A DNA stretch of 64,000 nt. Origin: Alloactinosynnema sp. L-07 (lineage in GTDB: Bacteria > Actinomycetota > Actinomycetes > Mycobacteriales > Pseudonocardiaceae). The stretch spans positions 4,278,001 to 4,342,000 of the forward strand of contig NZ_LN850107.1 of the NCBI RefSeq assembly GCF_900070365.1, in the 5' to 3' direction. Of the stretch, positions 1-6,595 are shown piece after piece. The number at the start of each line of letters is the position of its first letter. Within the stretch, counting starts at the first letter, position 1. Both the position numbers and the translations under genes were made by a program. The notes beneath the pieces are model-generated. The model was not told where the DNA came from. It saw only the letters and a list, made by a program, of their open reading frames with translations, and ran no database searches.

Positions 1-40
1 ATAGCTCATACGGGTTGCGTCGTCGCGATCTTGCTCGGCG

Positions 41-310
41 TTACTTGGGTGAGGTGTCCCCCACCTGTGGACGAGGTGTGGATGGCGCCGTGCTCGGTGC
101 GGTGTCGGCCTTGTGGAGGTCGGTGCGCTTGCCGCGGCCGGGCCGGTTGGCGTGCCAGGCGCGGACGTCGTCGGCGCGGTAGAGGCGGCTGCCGTGGTCG
201 TCGCGGTAAGGCAGGGGGGCAGGCCCGCCGTGTCGGGACCAGTGGGAGCGCAGGGTCGTGGCGGTGACCCCGCAGTGTTCGGCGGCTTGGGCGGTGGTCC
301 ACGTTTCCAT
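41..310 (-). CDS. Small HTH protein (excisionase/MerR-like), likely element regulator
   Basis: Predicted 89 aa. Residues about 5-55 look like a winged-helix excisionase/MerR DNA-binding domain (motif TAQAAEHCGVTATTLRSHW followed by YRADDVRAW), with a basic Pro-rich tail. I chose the ATG at 310 rather than the upstream ATG at 346. A promoter-like pair (TTGCAC 341-346, TAACGT 318-323, 17 bp apart) ends 7 bp before ATG 310, which implies a leaderless mRNA and puts 346 inside the promoter. It is divergent from the gene at 445. Both promoters carry the same 13-bp palindrome, so this protein is a good candidate for its binding factor. Role as excisionase or repressor is inferred. Confidence 0.6.
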   Translation of the reverse strand: METWTTAQAAEHCGVTATTLRSHWSRHGGPAPLPYRDDHGSRLYRADDVRAWHANRPGRGKRTDLHKADTAPSTAPSTPRPQVGDTSPK

Positions 311-317
311 TTCCGAA

Positions 318-346
318 ACGTTACATCGCACCGATGCGTGGTGCAA
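318..346 (-). promoter_or_regulatory. Promoter with palindromic operator in its spacer (leaderless HTH gene)
   Basis: On the minus strand TTGCAC (341-346) and TAACGT (318-323) are 17 bp apart. The palindrome CATCGCACCGATG (324-336) fills most of the spacer. The predicted start point falls at the ATG of the HTH gene (310). The same palindrome recurs in the divergent promoter at 391-403. Confidence 0.5.
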
Positions 347-381
347 GCGATCCGGACTGGTGGCTAAGCCAAACTCAAGAG

Positions 382-409
382 TTGACTTTGCATCGCACCG
401 ATGTATAGT
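382..409 (+). promoter_or_regulatory. Promoter with the same palindromic operator in its spacer
   Basis: TTGACT (382-387) and TATAGT (404-409) are 16 bp apart and close to sigma-70 consensus. CATCGCACCGATG (391-403; arms CATCG/CGATG) sits between them. It should drive the gene at 445, and a protein bound there would block RNA polymerase. Confidence 0.6.
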
Positions 410-444
410 TAGAGGTGTCAGGGAGACGACCGGAGGAGACCAAG

Positions 445-711
445 ATGGCCGCCAAGACCACCACCAAGAAGACCGCCGACAAGGCCGCCATCCGCGACAC
501 CTTCGCCGCAGTCTACGAGATGGTCCGCGAGGACGTCCGCGACGAGTCCATCGCCGAGTTCCGCAAGTACGTCGCGATCGAACTCCGCGCGTACCTCAAG
601 GCCGGCGACCTGGACGACGACATCGAGCCCGCGGGCGGCGTCACCGCCGACTGGAAGGCCGGGTTCCTCGCGGCGACCAAGCTCATCGGTGACATCAACT
701 TCGACTTCTAG
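445..711 (+). CDS. Hypothetical 88-aa helical protein
   Basis: I do not recognise a family. The protein starts with a Lys/Thr/Ala-rich basic segment, then a predicted helical, acidic-amphipathic body ending in an aromatic tail (NFDF). ATG 445 is preceded by GGAGGA at 432-437, a strong ribosome binding site; a GTG at 415 has none and would lie near the transcription start. It follows the operator-containing promoter at 382-409, so it is probably a regulated early gene of the integrated element. Confidence 0.55.
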   Translation: MAAKTTTKKTADKAAIRDTFAAVYEMVREDVRDESIAEFRKYVAIELRAYLKAGDLDDDIEPAGGVTADWKAGFLAATKLIGDINFDF

Positions 712-807
712 ACCGACCGGCCGAGGCGGGGGCCCACCCCCGCCCCCACTCCGGACAGTTTCCCTGACGACAAACCGTTCCGAGGATCACAACCACAGGA
801 GGCAGCA

Positions 808-1026
808 ATGGGCAAGGACAAGGGCAACGACAAGAGCAAGCCCGCCAAGTACGGCGCGATCGTCGGCCCCGGCAAGGACGGCACCCACAACGCGATGGTG
901 GTCGAGAAGGGGACCGGCAAGAGCGCGGGCTTCTCCGTGGGTGGCTACCCGAGCGCAAAGGCTGCGGGCGACGCCGTCAAGGACGTGGTCGACGGGCTGA
1001 ACGAGGACGACCAGCAGGAGCCGTAG
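808..1026 (+). CDS. Hypothetical 72-aa Gly/Lys-rich protein
   Basis: Unrecognised. A Lys/Asp-rich N-terminus (MGKDKGNDKSK) precedes a Gly-rich section and an acidic C-terminus (NEDDQQEP). AGGAGG lies about 6 bp before the ATG, a near-ideal ribosome binding site that supports it being translated. It is on the same strand as the gene at 445, 96 bp downstream, and may share its promoter. Function unknown. Confidence 0.55.
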   Translation: MGKDKGNDKSKPAKYGAIVGPGKDGTHNAMVVEKGTGKSAGFSVGGYPSAKAAGDAVKDVVDGLNEDDQQEP

Positions 1027-1084
1027 CCGCTCGGCAGGCCGCGACGTCTGGCGATCACGCCCCCGGTCGGGTGAGACTGGGGGC

Positions 1085-1477
1085 GTGCACGCCGTCATCG
1101 ACACCATCACCGGCCAGCGGATCTGCCTGACCCCGGACCTGGACCGCGCGGAGGCCGCGGCGGTGTCCGAGCAGCATGTGGTCGTCGACGCGTGGGATGC
1201 GCGGCACCTGCTCTGGTACGTGAAGCCGGGATCGTTCGCGGACCGGTTCGAGCCGTACCAGGACGAGCTGCAGCGGTTGGTTTTCGGGCGCGCGGTGGAC
1301 CGGCTGGTGGGTCAGTTTCGACGAGCTGACCCGCCCCTAGACGACACCCAGCCAGTGATCGACTATCAACCTGACCTTATGGGAACTTCGGTACGCGACG
1401 ACGAGGATTGCCCAGGCTGGCCACAAGGCGGCGATGGTGATGGCGAGGGCGACGCGCTTGACGTTCGAGTGCGGTGA
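1085..1477 (+). CDS. Hypothetical protein, 3' end doubtful
   Basis: Up to 130 aa from a GTG start. The first ~85 residues (to about 1340) read like a genuine compact domain with WDARHLLWYVKPGSF and YQDELQRLVF. The last ~45 residues are Asp/Gly-rich and overlap, antisense, a small membrane-protein gene (1337-1555) that is translationally coupled to its own operon. The original stop may have been lost, so the true coding part may be shorter. No family recognised. Confidence 0.4.
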   Translation: MHAVIDTITGQRICLTPDLDRAEAAAVSEQHVVVDAWDARHLLWYVKPGSFADRFEPYQDELQRLVFGRAVDRLVGQFRRADPPLDDTQPVIDYQPDLMGTSVRDDEDCPGWPQGGDGDGEGDALDVRVR

Positions 1478-1555
1478 CTGACTGTCCGGTGTGTCGCTCA
1501 GCGCTGCCGCCCCGCACGTCAGGCCAAGAGTGGCGTAGATGTAGATCCAGATCAA
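1337..1555 (-). CDS. Small two-TM membrane protein
   Basis: 72 aa with hydrophobic segments at about residues 2-20 and 34-54, separated by a Ser/Asp-rich loop. The start is TTG at 1555, overlapping the TGA of the upstream gene (1552-1554) as TTGA. That overlap suggests translational coupling and is the main support for the gene. It is the last gene of a minus-strand run 2213 to 1851 to 1555. Its 3' half overlaps the plus-strand gene starting at 1085. Function unknown. Confidence 0.4.
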   Translation of the reverse strand: MIWIYIYATLGLTCGAAALSDTPDSQSPHSNVKRVALAITIAALWPAWAILVVAYRSSHKVRLIVDHWLGVV

Positions 1556-1851
1556 TGGACGCGCGCCGGACTGTGCTGGCGTGCTCGGCGCGTGAGCTGG
1601 CCGACACGGCCGTAGGTGATGTTCAACGCGGCCGCGACGGATCTCTCGGTGGCGCCGGGTTCGGCCACCATCTCGGCGACCACGGAGTCCCGCTCGGCGC
1701 TGACCGCGTCAAGTGCGGCCGATAGCAGCGCCATCCTGGACGAGAGGTGCACGAACCAGGGGCAGGCATCTTCGCCGTCGCGGTCGCCTACCAGGCTGGC
1801 GATCACGGCGGCGACTTCCTGCGGTTCAACCCCGTATCCGTCTGCGGTCAT
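1552..1851 (-). CDS. HTH protein, sigma region 4-like
   Basis: 99 aa. Residues about 66-90 (GATERSVAAALNITYGRVGQ) resemble the HTH of sigma region 4 or replisome-associated actinophage regulators; the N-terminus is acidic and helical. The ATG at 1851 overlaps the stop of the ParB-like gene (TGATG). A longer reading upstream is Arg/Pro-rich out-of-frame sequence and was rejected. It is probably an element-encoded DNA-binding protein; target unknown. Confidence 0.55.
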   Translation of the reverse strand: MTADGYGVEPQEVAAVIASLVGDRDGEDACPWFVHLSSRMALLSAALDAVSAERDSVVAEMVAEPGATERSVAAALNITYGRVGQLTRRARQHSPARVH

Positions 1852-2213
1852 CAGTTCTGCACCCCGAGGTAGTCGGCGATCTCGGTGGGCAGGTGCTCGG
1901 CGGCGATGTCCAGGTTGGCGTCGATGTCGCCGTCCGGGTGGCGCAGCTCGGCCCACTTCAGCCCGAGGGCGTCGCACAGTTCACCGATGTCGACTCGCGG
2001 CATCGGGGTGAAGGTCTCGCGGGCCGCGACGAGGCGGTGTGCTCCGGTGAGCGCCTGCTCGCCGTCGACCAGCAGCGGCGGGCCGACCCAGCCGTGCTCG
2101 TCCATGTCGGTGACGAGGACGGCGAGCTTGGCGCGGTCGGTCACGTGGTGGACGGGGTCGATGCCGCCGTCGCGGGTTTCGGTGAGGCTGTCGATCAGCT
2201 CTGCGGTGCGCAT
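1851..2213 (-). CDS. ParB/sulfiredoxin-like domain protein
   Basis: 120 aa from ATG 2213. Residues about 41-64 (GWVGPPLLVDGEQ then ALTGAHRLVAA) match the core of ParB-like nuclease/sulfiredoxin-fold domains, which bind DNA or nucleotides. GTG codons at 2234 and 2228 are alternative starts. A CATACT -10-like hexamer six bases before ATG 2213 allows a leaderless transcript. It heads a coupled run of three minus-strand genes. Two operator-like repeats overlap its 5' end. Plasmid partition is unlikely for a protein this small; a regulatory role in the element is more plausible. Confidence 0.55.
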   Translation of the reverse strand: MRTAELIDSLTETRDGGIDPVHHVTDRAKLAVLVTDMDEHGWVGPPLLVDGEQALTGAHRLVAARETFTPMPRVDIGELCDALGLKWAELRHPDGDIDANLDIAAEHLPTEIADYLGVQN

Positions 2214-2261
2214 AGGGGAAGTATGCACGATCACAGCCGTCTTGCATAGGGGGGATACGCA
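2209..2261. promoter_or_regulatory. Two operator-like repeats upstream of the ParB-like gene
   Basis: CGCATAGGGGAAGTATGCA (2209-2227) and TGCATAGGGGGGATACGCA (2243-2261) are 34 bp apart start to start. They share GCATAGGGG, and both have GCATA/TATGC-type outer arms. They cover the predicted promoter and start of the ParB-like gene, so they look like a tandem operator. Confidence 0.4.
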
Positions 2262-2272
2262 AGCGGAGTGAG

Positions 2273-2301
2273 AACGGCCCCGCCGTGGGGGCGGGGCCGT
2301 T
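2273..2301 (-). terminator. Hairpin terminator downstream of tRNA-Met
   Basis: A perfect 12-bp stem (2273-2284 with 2290-2301) and 5-nt loop lie 20 bp beyond the 3' end of the minus-strand tRNA. There is no clear U-tract. Confidence 0.55.
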
Positions 2302-2321
2302 GGGCCACCTGGCGTGGTGCG

Positions 2322-2395
2322 TAGCGGGAGCGGGATTTGAACCCGCGACCTCCAGGTTATGAGCCTGGCACGCTGCCGAACTGCGTCATCCCGCG
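2322..2395 (-). tRNA. tRNA-Met (CAU), initiator-like
   Basis: A 74-nt cloverleaf on the minus strand with anticodon CAU. It has stems of 7, 4, 5 and 5 bp, a T loop TTCAAAT, and no encoded CCA. The acceptor begins with C1, which faces U72 and is unpaired, the hallmark of bacterial initiator tRNA. The anticodon stem is CCAGG/CCTGG, so A29-U41 replaces the first of the three G-C pairs normally found in initiators. D-stem pair 11-24 is C-G as in elongators. It is surrounded by element genes, so it is probably element cargo rather than the attachment site; no repeat of its 3' end was found elsewhere in the window. Confidence 0.85.
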
Positions 2396-2426
2396 TCGCT
2401 GTCCCTCGCGGGACGCGGCTGGAATG

Positions 2427-3197
2427 CTACGCCTCTCGCCCGTGCTGGCGCTCGCCCTTGAGCGCCGGGTGCTCGGCGAGCAGGTCGCCGAGCAGACCGT
2501 TCATGCCCGCCTTGTTCGCGGCGTCGGCGTGGCCGCGGACTCGGGCCGGCGCCGCGCCGGGTGCGCCGATGACCCGGTCGGCCTCGGCGGCCGGGTGCTT
2601 CCAGCTCGGGCCACGCCCGCACGGGCAGGCGTGTTCCATGTCGCGTAGGACGGTGCCCCCGTTGCCGTCGGGCATGGGCTGTTGCCAGCGGAGCACGCCG
2701 GTGTTGTCGCAGCGGTCGCAGTCAGCTGCGTTTGGGTACCTGTCCAAGTCCCCCACACCTCTTGCACGCGTTGTTGTTGACGTCGAGTCCGCTGCCGTGG
2801 CAGAAGGAGCACTCTTCCATTTCGAGGGCTCGGGGCTCAGTGTCGGGGACGGCGCGCTCGGGTTCAAGGAGCCCGAGGGCGGCGCGGTCGGTGAGGGTGG
2901 CGGCGGACATGGAGTCCCCTTCGTCGTGGAGTAGGCGCCGCGGGCTGCGGCGGCGAAGTCGTGGTCGATGGCGGGCGGCTCCACCTCGTCGTGGCGGATC
3001 GCCCAGTGGCGCAGCTGGCGGCCTGCTTCCTCACAGCGCTCCGCCAGCGGCACGGCGTGCTCGGGCGTCAGCAGGTCGGCGATGATGTGCGCCCCGGCCA
3101 TCCGCACGGCGGGGCCGAGCGCGGCGGCCATGTCGGCCAGCTGGCCGCCGATCTGCACGAGCTCGCGGGCGACGTCGGCGTCATGGATGTCAGCCAC
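2427..3197 (-). CDS. Hypothetical protein with Cys-rich C-terminus; middle of frame doubtful
   Basis: Open frame of 256 aa from GTG 3197. Residues 1-95 read like a real helical protein. Residues about 98-150 are Pro/Ser/Thr-rich and coincide with a well-supported gene in another frame (2722-2910). Residues 150-256 again look coding, with DCDRC and CPCGRG cysteine pairs that could bind zinc. This frame may be two genes (N-part ending near 2910, C-part from a GTG near 2765) joined by loss of a stop. The GTG start overlaps the 3' end of the preceding gene by 8 bp. No function assigned. Confidence 0.4.
   Translation of the reverse strand: MADIHDADVARELVQIGGQLADMAAALGPAVRMAGAHIIADLLTPEHAVPLAERCEEAGRQLRHWAIRHDEVEPPAIDHDFAAAARGAYSTTKGTPCPPPPSPTAPPSGSLNPSAPSPTLSPEPSKWKSAPSATAADSTSTTTRARGVGDLDRYPNAADCDRCDNTGVLRWQQPMPDGNGGTVLRDMEHACPCGRGPSWKHPAAEADRVIGAPGAAPARVRGHADAANKAGMNGLLGDLLAEHPALKGERQHGREA
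2722..2910 (-). CDS. Small zinc-finger protein (DnaJ-type Cys motif)
   Basis: 62 aa. Residues 34-56 contain CSFCHGSG and CKRCGGLG, two CxxCxGxG repeats typical of DnaJ-like zinc fingers and common in small actinophage proteins. AGGGG lies 5-6 bp before ATG 2910. It lies entirely inside the longer open frame 2427-3197 but in a different frame and with better codon composition. Function likely accessory to the element; partner unknown. Confidence 0.5.
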   Translation of the reverse strand: MSAATLTDRAALGLLEPERAVPDTEPRALEMEECSFCHGSGLDVNNNACKRCGGLGQVPKRS

Positions 3198-3342
3198 GGG
3201 ACCCCCGTCGGGCTTCTGCGATCAGGATCTGGATGCGGTGGAGCCGTTCGCGGCGCAGCTGGCGGCGCTGGCGCACGTCGTCGATGACCGCGGCGACAGC
3301 GATCAATACGGCGGCAGCCATGATGACGAGGACGGAGGTCAT
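3190..3342 (-). CDS. Single-TM small protein
   Basis: 50 aa. Residues 1-22 form one hydrophobic helix, followed by a strongly basic tail rich in Arg (RQRRQLRRER). ATG 3342 has GGAG six bases upstream and overlaps the TGA of the preceding gene (ATGA). Its own end overlaps the next gene's GTG by 8 bp. It is part of a coupled chain 4033 to 3626 to 3342 to 3197. No family recognised. Confidence 0.5.
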   Translation of the reverse strand: MTSVLVIMAAAVLIAVAAVIDDVRQRRQLRRERLHRIQILIAEARRGSRG

Positions 3343-3626
3343 GGCGACTCCAGAGCGGGGTGGTGGGTACCGATCGGCGCGGAGGCGGGGCATACATCCG
3401 CGCCGACCGGCGGCATGTCGGCCGCGGTGGGCCGGGCCTGGACGATGAGGTCGACTCGCGGGTCGATGAGCGGGCGGGCCTGCGGGCGTTCGACCGGGGT
3501 GGGCGGGTTGGCCGCGCGCATCGCGCACACCCAGCGATGGACCTGTACGCGGCGCCGGTGCCGCAGGTAGGCGCTGATGATCGGGGCATGCCAGGCCAGG
3601 TCGGCGAGCCGGTCGAGGGCGGTCAT
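3339..3626 (-). CDS. Hypothetical 95-aa protein
   Basis: The start at 3626 was chosen because its ATG overlaps the upstream TGA (ATGA, 3623-3626). N-terminal half is basic and helical with RHRRRVQVHRW; the C-terminal half is Pro-rich. No domain recognised. Both ends overlap neighbours by 4 bp, so it is translated as part of a tightly coupled small-gene operon in the element. Confidence 0.5.
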   Translation of the reverse strand: MTALDRLADLAWHAPIISAYLRHRRRVQVHRWVCAMRAANPPTPVERPQARPLIDPRVDLIVQARPTAADMPPVGADVCPASAPIGTHHPALESP

Positions 3627-4033
3627 GAGGACCGTCCGGCGATCAGCCATCTGACGTGCGCCGTGATGGACTCGACGGCTTTGACCGCGCCTCGCAGGTC
3701 CAGGTGCAGGAACACGCCGCCCTCGCGGAGCAGGAGGACGTGGGCGCCGGTCGACTCGATGTGGGCGCACTCCCGTGTGCCGTCTCTGCCGGCGGCGTTG
3801 ATCGTCACTCGGAGGGGTCGTCGGCCGCAGTTGTCCCCCGCGACCCAGCTGGCGTGTCGCGCGATCGCACCCACGACCTGCAACGCCTCGGTGACTCGGA
3901 AGAACAGGGTCGCGCCGCCGTCACGTTTCGCGGCGATAAGCTGCTTGCCCGCGCTTTGGATGTGCAGGATCTGACGGCGCCCGTCAGAGTCGGTGCACTG
4001 GATGGCGGCCGGTTCGGGTTTCTCGCCGAGCAT
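3623..4033 (-). CDS. Hypothetical 136-aa protein, first gene of the coupled run
   Basis: The protein appears to contain two weakly similar halves. Each has an alpha/beta pattern with HIQSAGKQLIA and HIESTGAHVLLL and a following FF/FLHLDL strand, suggesting an internal duplication. GGAGGG lies 6 bp before ATG 4033. It is divergent from the Xre repressor; the palindromic operators at 4050-4082 lie between them, so repression by that protein is likely. No family recognised. Confidence 0.55.
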   Translation of the reverse strand: MLGEKPEPAAIQCTDSDGRRQILHIQSAGKQLIAAKRDGGATLFFRVTEALQVVGAIARHASWVAGDNCGRRPLRVTINAAGRDGTRECAHIESTGAHVLLLREGGVFLHLDLRGAVKAVESITAHVRWLIAGRSS

Positions 4034-4049
4034 GTCGCCCTCCAGATGG

Positions 4050-4096
4050 CACTTTCAGAACGTGGCTGGACTTTCTGAAAGTCGCACGTCTAGACT
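4050..4096. promoter_or_regulatory. Repressor operators and promoter
   Basis: A perfect palindrome ACTTTCTGAAAGT (4070-4082) and an imperfect copy ACTTTCAGAACGT (4051-4063) lie between the divergent genes. A plus-strand promoter TGGACT (4067-4072), 18 bp, TAGACT (4091-4096) overlaps the perfect palindrome, which suggests autoregulation of the Xre gene. A further half site ACTGAAAG follows at 4094. Confidence 0.55.
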
Positions 4097-4158
4097 GAAA
4101 GCGCAACCGATCGTCCATAGATCGATCGGGTGAATCACCCAGAAGGAGCAGAACGGTC

Positions 4159-4986
4159 ATGGCGAAGCGCGCACCGGGAGCGAAGACGAAGGCGCTCGGC
4201 GCAGAACTGCGCGCGCTCCGCGAAGCGCGCGGCATGAACCAAGCCGACGTGGCGGCCCGCCTCGAGGTGTCCGAGCCGACGCTGTCCCGCATCGAGACCG
4301 GGCGTCGCGCACCCGACCTCGAGGAAGTCGCGACCTTGCTTGCGATCTACGAGGTGACGGGCCAGCGCAAGGAAGAACTGCTGGACATGGCGCGCACCGC
4401 GAACGGGCCGAGCTGGTTGCAGGCGATGGCGCCGCGGCTGCCGCACGACTCGGTCACCTTGGCCACGCTCGAGCACGACGCGACGGCCGTGACCGACTGG
4501 GCGCTGATGCTCGTGCCCGGGCTGCTGCAGACCATGGAGTACAGCGAGGCGGTCATGCGGCACGTCGGTGTGCCGGACAGCGAGATCGGCGACCGGGTCA
4601 TCGCCCGCAAGCGTCGCCAGGAGCGGCTACGCGAGGTCGACTACACCGCGTTCCTGTACGAGGCTGCGCTCACGGTCCCCTTCGATGACGACCGGGTGAT
4701 GGCGAACCAACTGCGGCATCTCGTTGAACTCATCCAGGAGGGCGTGTCGGTCCGCATCGTCCCTGCGGCCGCACCGGCGCACGCGGGACTGGTCGGCTCT
4801 TTCATGCTGCTTCGCTTCATCGACCGAATGCCGACCGTACACGTCGAGCTCGCCCAATCAGACGCATTCCTCAGCGACCAGGATGAGGTGGCCTACTACG
4901 CCGCCGTGGTGGAGCGCCTGTCAGAACTGGCGCTGGACACGTCACACTCTGTGCGTCTGATTCGGCAGATTGCAGAGAGAAGGTGA
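4159..4986 (+). CDS. Xre-family HTH regulator with DUF5753 domain
   Basis: 275 aa. Residues about 12-70 form a lambda-type HTH (ALREARGMNQADVAARLEVS, LSRIETGRRAP). Residues about 95-270 match the DUF5753 domain typical of actinomycete regulators (VPGLLQTMEYSEAVM, RVIARKRRQERL, SFMLLRF). AAGGAG precedes the ATG at a usable distance. It is followed 6 bp later by a DUF397 gene, the standard partner. In this element it probably acts as the maintenance repressor. Operators sit just upstream. Confidence 0.9.
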   Translation: MAKRAPGAKTKALGAELRALREARGMNQADVAARLEVSEPTLSRIETGRRAPDLEEVATLLAIYEVTGQRKEELLDMARTANGPSWLQAMAPRLPHDSVTLATLEHDATAVTDWALMLVPGLLQTMEYSEAVMRHVGVPDSEIGDRVIARKRRQERLREVDYTAFLYEAALTVPFDDDRVMANQLRHLVELIQEGVSVRIVPAAAPAHAGLVGSFMLLRFIDRMPTVHVELAQSDAFLSDQDEVAYYAAVVERLSELALDTSHSVRLIRQIAERR

Positions 4987-4992
4987 CACATC

Positions 4993-5172
4993 ATGGTGTG
5001 GTCCGACTGGCGGAAGTCCTCCAGGTCAGGCGGGAACTCGAACTGCGTGGAGGTCGCTCACCGCACGGGCGAGGCTGGGCTCCGCGACTCGAAGAACGCA
5101 GCGGGCCCGGTGCTGGCCGTTCCGGTCGAGTCGTTCGGGCGGTTGCTCGCCGTGGCGGCACAGGGCCGGTAA
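4993..5172 (+). CDS. DUF397 protein
   Basis: 59 aa reading MVWSDWRKSSRSGGNSNCVEV and then GLRDSKNAAGPVLAV, a clear DUF397 signature (WRKSSRSGGNSNCVEVA, RDSK). DUF397 proteins are encoded next to Xre-DUF5753 regulators and are thought to bind and modulate them. The ATG lies 6 bp after the regulator stop, and a strong terminator follows 8 bp after its TAA. Confidence 0.88.
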   Translation: MVWSDWRKSSRSGGNSNCVEVAHRTGEAGLRDSKNAAGPVLAVPVESFGRLLAVAAQGR

Positions 5173-5179
5173 GCACGCA

Positions 5180-5214
5180 GACGCCCCCCGCCAATGCTGC
5201 TGGCGGGGGGCGTC
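5180..5214 (+). terminator. Strong hairpin terminator
   Basis: A perfect 14-bp GC-rich stem (5180-5193 with 5201-5214) with a 7-nt loop follows the DUF397 stop. It lies between convergent DUF397 and integrase genes, so it may act in both directions. Confidence 0.75.
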
Positions 5215-5279
5215 ACGTCACTGACGGCCCTACGATCGATCTGGCCCCGGCTCGCCGGGGTTGGGCGGGGTCCGTGCAG

Positions 5280-6227
5280 CTACCCTCTGCGCGGACCTCG
5301 TCGCTTCATGCCCTTGAGCGGGCCGGTCACCTTGCACACTCCGGTGCTGATCACTGGTCTAGCACCTTCGGTGTAGATCTGAGTGGTACTTACGCTGGCG
5401 TGTCCCAAGACTTCCTGTGTAGCACGGATGTCCTTTGTGGCCACGTAGAACTTCCTGCCGAATCTGTGGCGGCCGGAGTGGTGTCGGACCCGGAGGCCGA
5501 GTGCGTCGAGCGCGTCGGCGACCTGGCCGCTGATGTACTTTCCGGTTACCTTGCCGCCGGTGGCTGTGCGCCACAGCGGTCCGCGGCCGAGGACGTGGGG
5601 CTTGAGGATGTCCCACAGTTCCGGGGAGCACGGCACTTGCCGTTCCTTGCCGCCCTTGCCCCGGATGGTCATCATCACCGGGTGTTCGGAGTCGTCGAGG
5701 TCGATTCCGCGCATGGCCGCAACTTCCCCCGCTCGTAGCCCAGCGAACGCGCCCAGCGCGTACCAGATGCGGGGCCGGTCGGGGAGCCCGCGCATGGCGA
5801 CGCCGAGCGAGGATTCGTCGACCGGGCGGGGGACGGTCTGCCGCTTCTTCGGCGGCCGGAGCAGCATGGCCGGGTTGGGGTGGCCTGCCTTAGCGCGCCA
5901 GAGGTAGAAGCTGCGGACGTGTGAGATGTAGGTGCGTCGGGTCGAGTTGGACGCTTCGCCGCCGTCTGTGGTGCGCATGATCGCTTCGGTCCAGGCGCGG
6001 AGGTCGTGTTCGGTGGCGTGGTCGAGGTTTGTGTCTCGCGCGTGTTCGAGCCACCAGGCCAGGCGCCGGAGTGCGCCTTCGCGTTGGTTGCGGGTCTCGT
6101 CGCTGAGGCCGTCAAGGTCCAGCGAGACGAGGTGGCGGGCGATGGTGCGTTGATCACCGTCCTGTAGGTCGGAGGTGAGCAGTCGTAGTCGGGTTCCATG
6201 GGATGTCATATCTCCCTGATAGGCCAT
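5280..6227 (-). CDS. int: Tyrosine recombinase / integrase
   Basis: 315 aa. An N-terminal SAM-like core-binding domain (about 25-125) is followed by the catalytic domain. The residues expected for the family are present: R165 (AGLRAGE), K191/K194 (GKGGKER), H250 and R253 (HHSGRHRFG), H276 (LGHAS) and Y285 (TQIYTEG). So it should be active. It would catalyse site-specific integration and, with an excisionase, excision of the element. The start at 6227 has AAAGG about 9 bp upstream; ATG 6209 is an alternative. It lies at the right edge of the element next to chromosomal-type genes. Confidence 0.92.
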   Translation of the reverse strand: MAYQGDMTSHGTRLRLLTSDLQDGDQRTIARHLVSLDLDGLSDETRNQREGALRRLAWWLEHARDTNLDHATEHDLRAWTEAIMRTTDGGEASNSTRRTYISHVRSFYLWRAKAGHPNPAMLLRPPKKRQTVPRPVDESSLGVAMRGLPDRPRIWYALGAFAGLRAGEVAAMRGIDLDDSEHPVMMTIRGKGGKERQVPCSPELWDILKPHVLGRGPLWRTATGGKVTGKYISGQVADALDALGLRVRHHSGRHRFGRKFYVATKDIRATQEVLGHASVSTTQIYTEGARPVISTGVCKVTGPLKGMKRRGPRRG

Positions 6228-6595
6228 TCGAGTTGCCTTTGTCAGCTAGCCGGAGCAAGATTTCTCGTCTGGCTGCCCGCCATTTGCGGGACGGCAGGTT
6301 CGCCTTGCGACATTCGCCTGACCAGGGGAAACGGGATTATAACCCCGCCGTTAACGGCTGAATATCCTCCGTTAATCAGTCCTTTTCGTGGAGCGTACTG
6401 CTGAGTAACACCGGATGGCGCGGTGCCATTGCTCACAGCGTCCACACCGCCGTCGTAACGGCCGTTCGGTCACTCAGGATGACCGATCGATGACCGAAAA
6501 GCGCCAACACCGATACGCCCCGTGCGCGGGCGGCGATAGAACGTGCACATGCCACTCCACCTGGAGGTCTAGGTGCCCGACCAGGTCTCATCGCC
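6228..6595. other. Non-coding interval at the right end of the element
   Basis: 368 bp without a convincing gene. It is locally AT-richer than its surroundings and contains CCGTTAACGG (palindrome, about 6349-6358) and a nearby CCGTTAATC. It lies directly upstream of the integrase and would be a natural place for the element's attachment site, but no matching repeat was found in the window. Confidence 0.35.

Noticed and set aside
310..346. Upstream ATG at 346 for the HTH gene
   Set aside because: It lies within the -35 box of the proposed promoter and the extra residues do not look like part of the domain.
2322..2395. tRNA as the element's attachment site
   Set aside because: No copy of the tRNA 3' end was found near the integrase or elsewhere in the window, and element-type genes lie on both sides.
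6242..6445. Small minus-strand open frame upstream of the integrase
   Set aside because: No ribosome binding site, no similarity and atypical composition.
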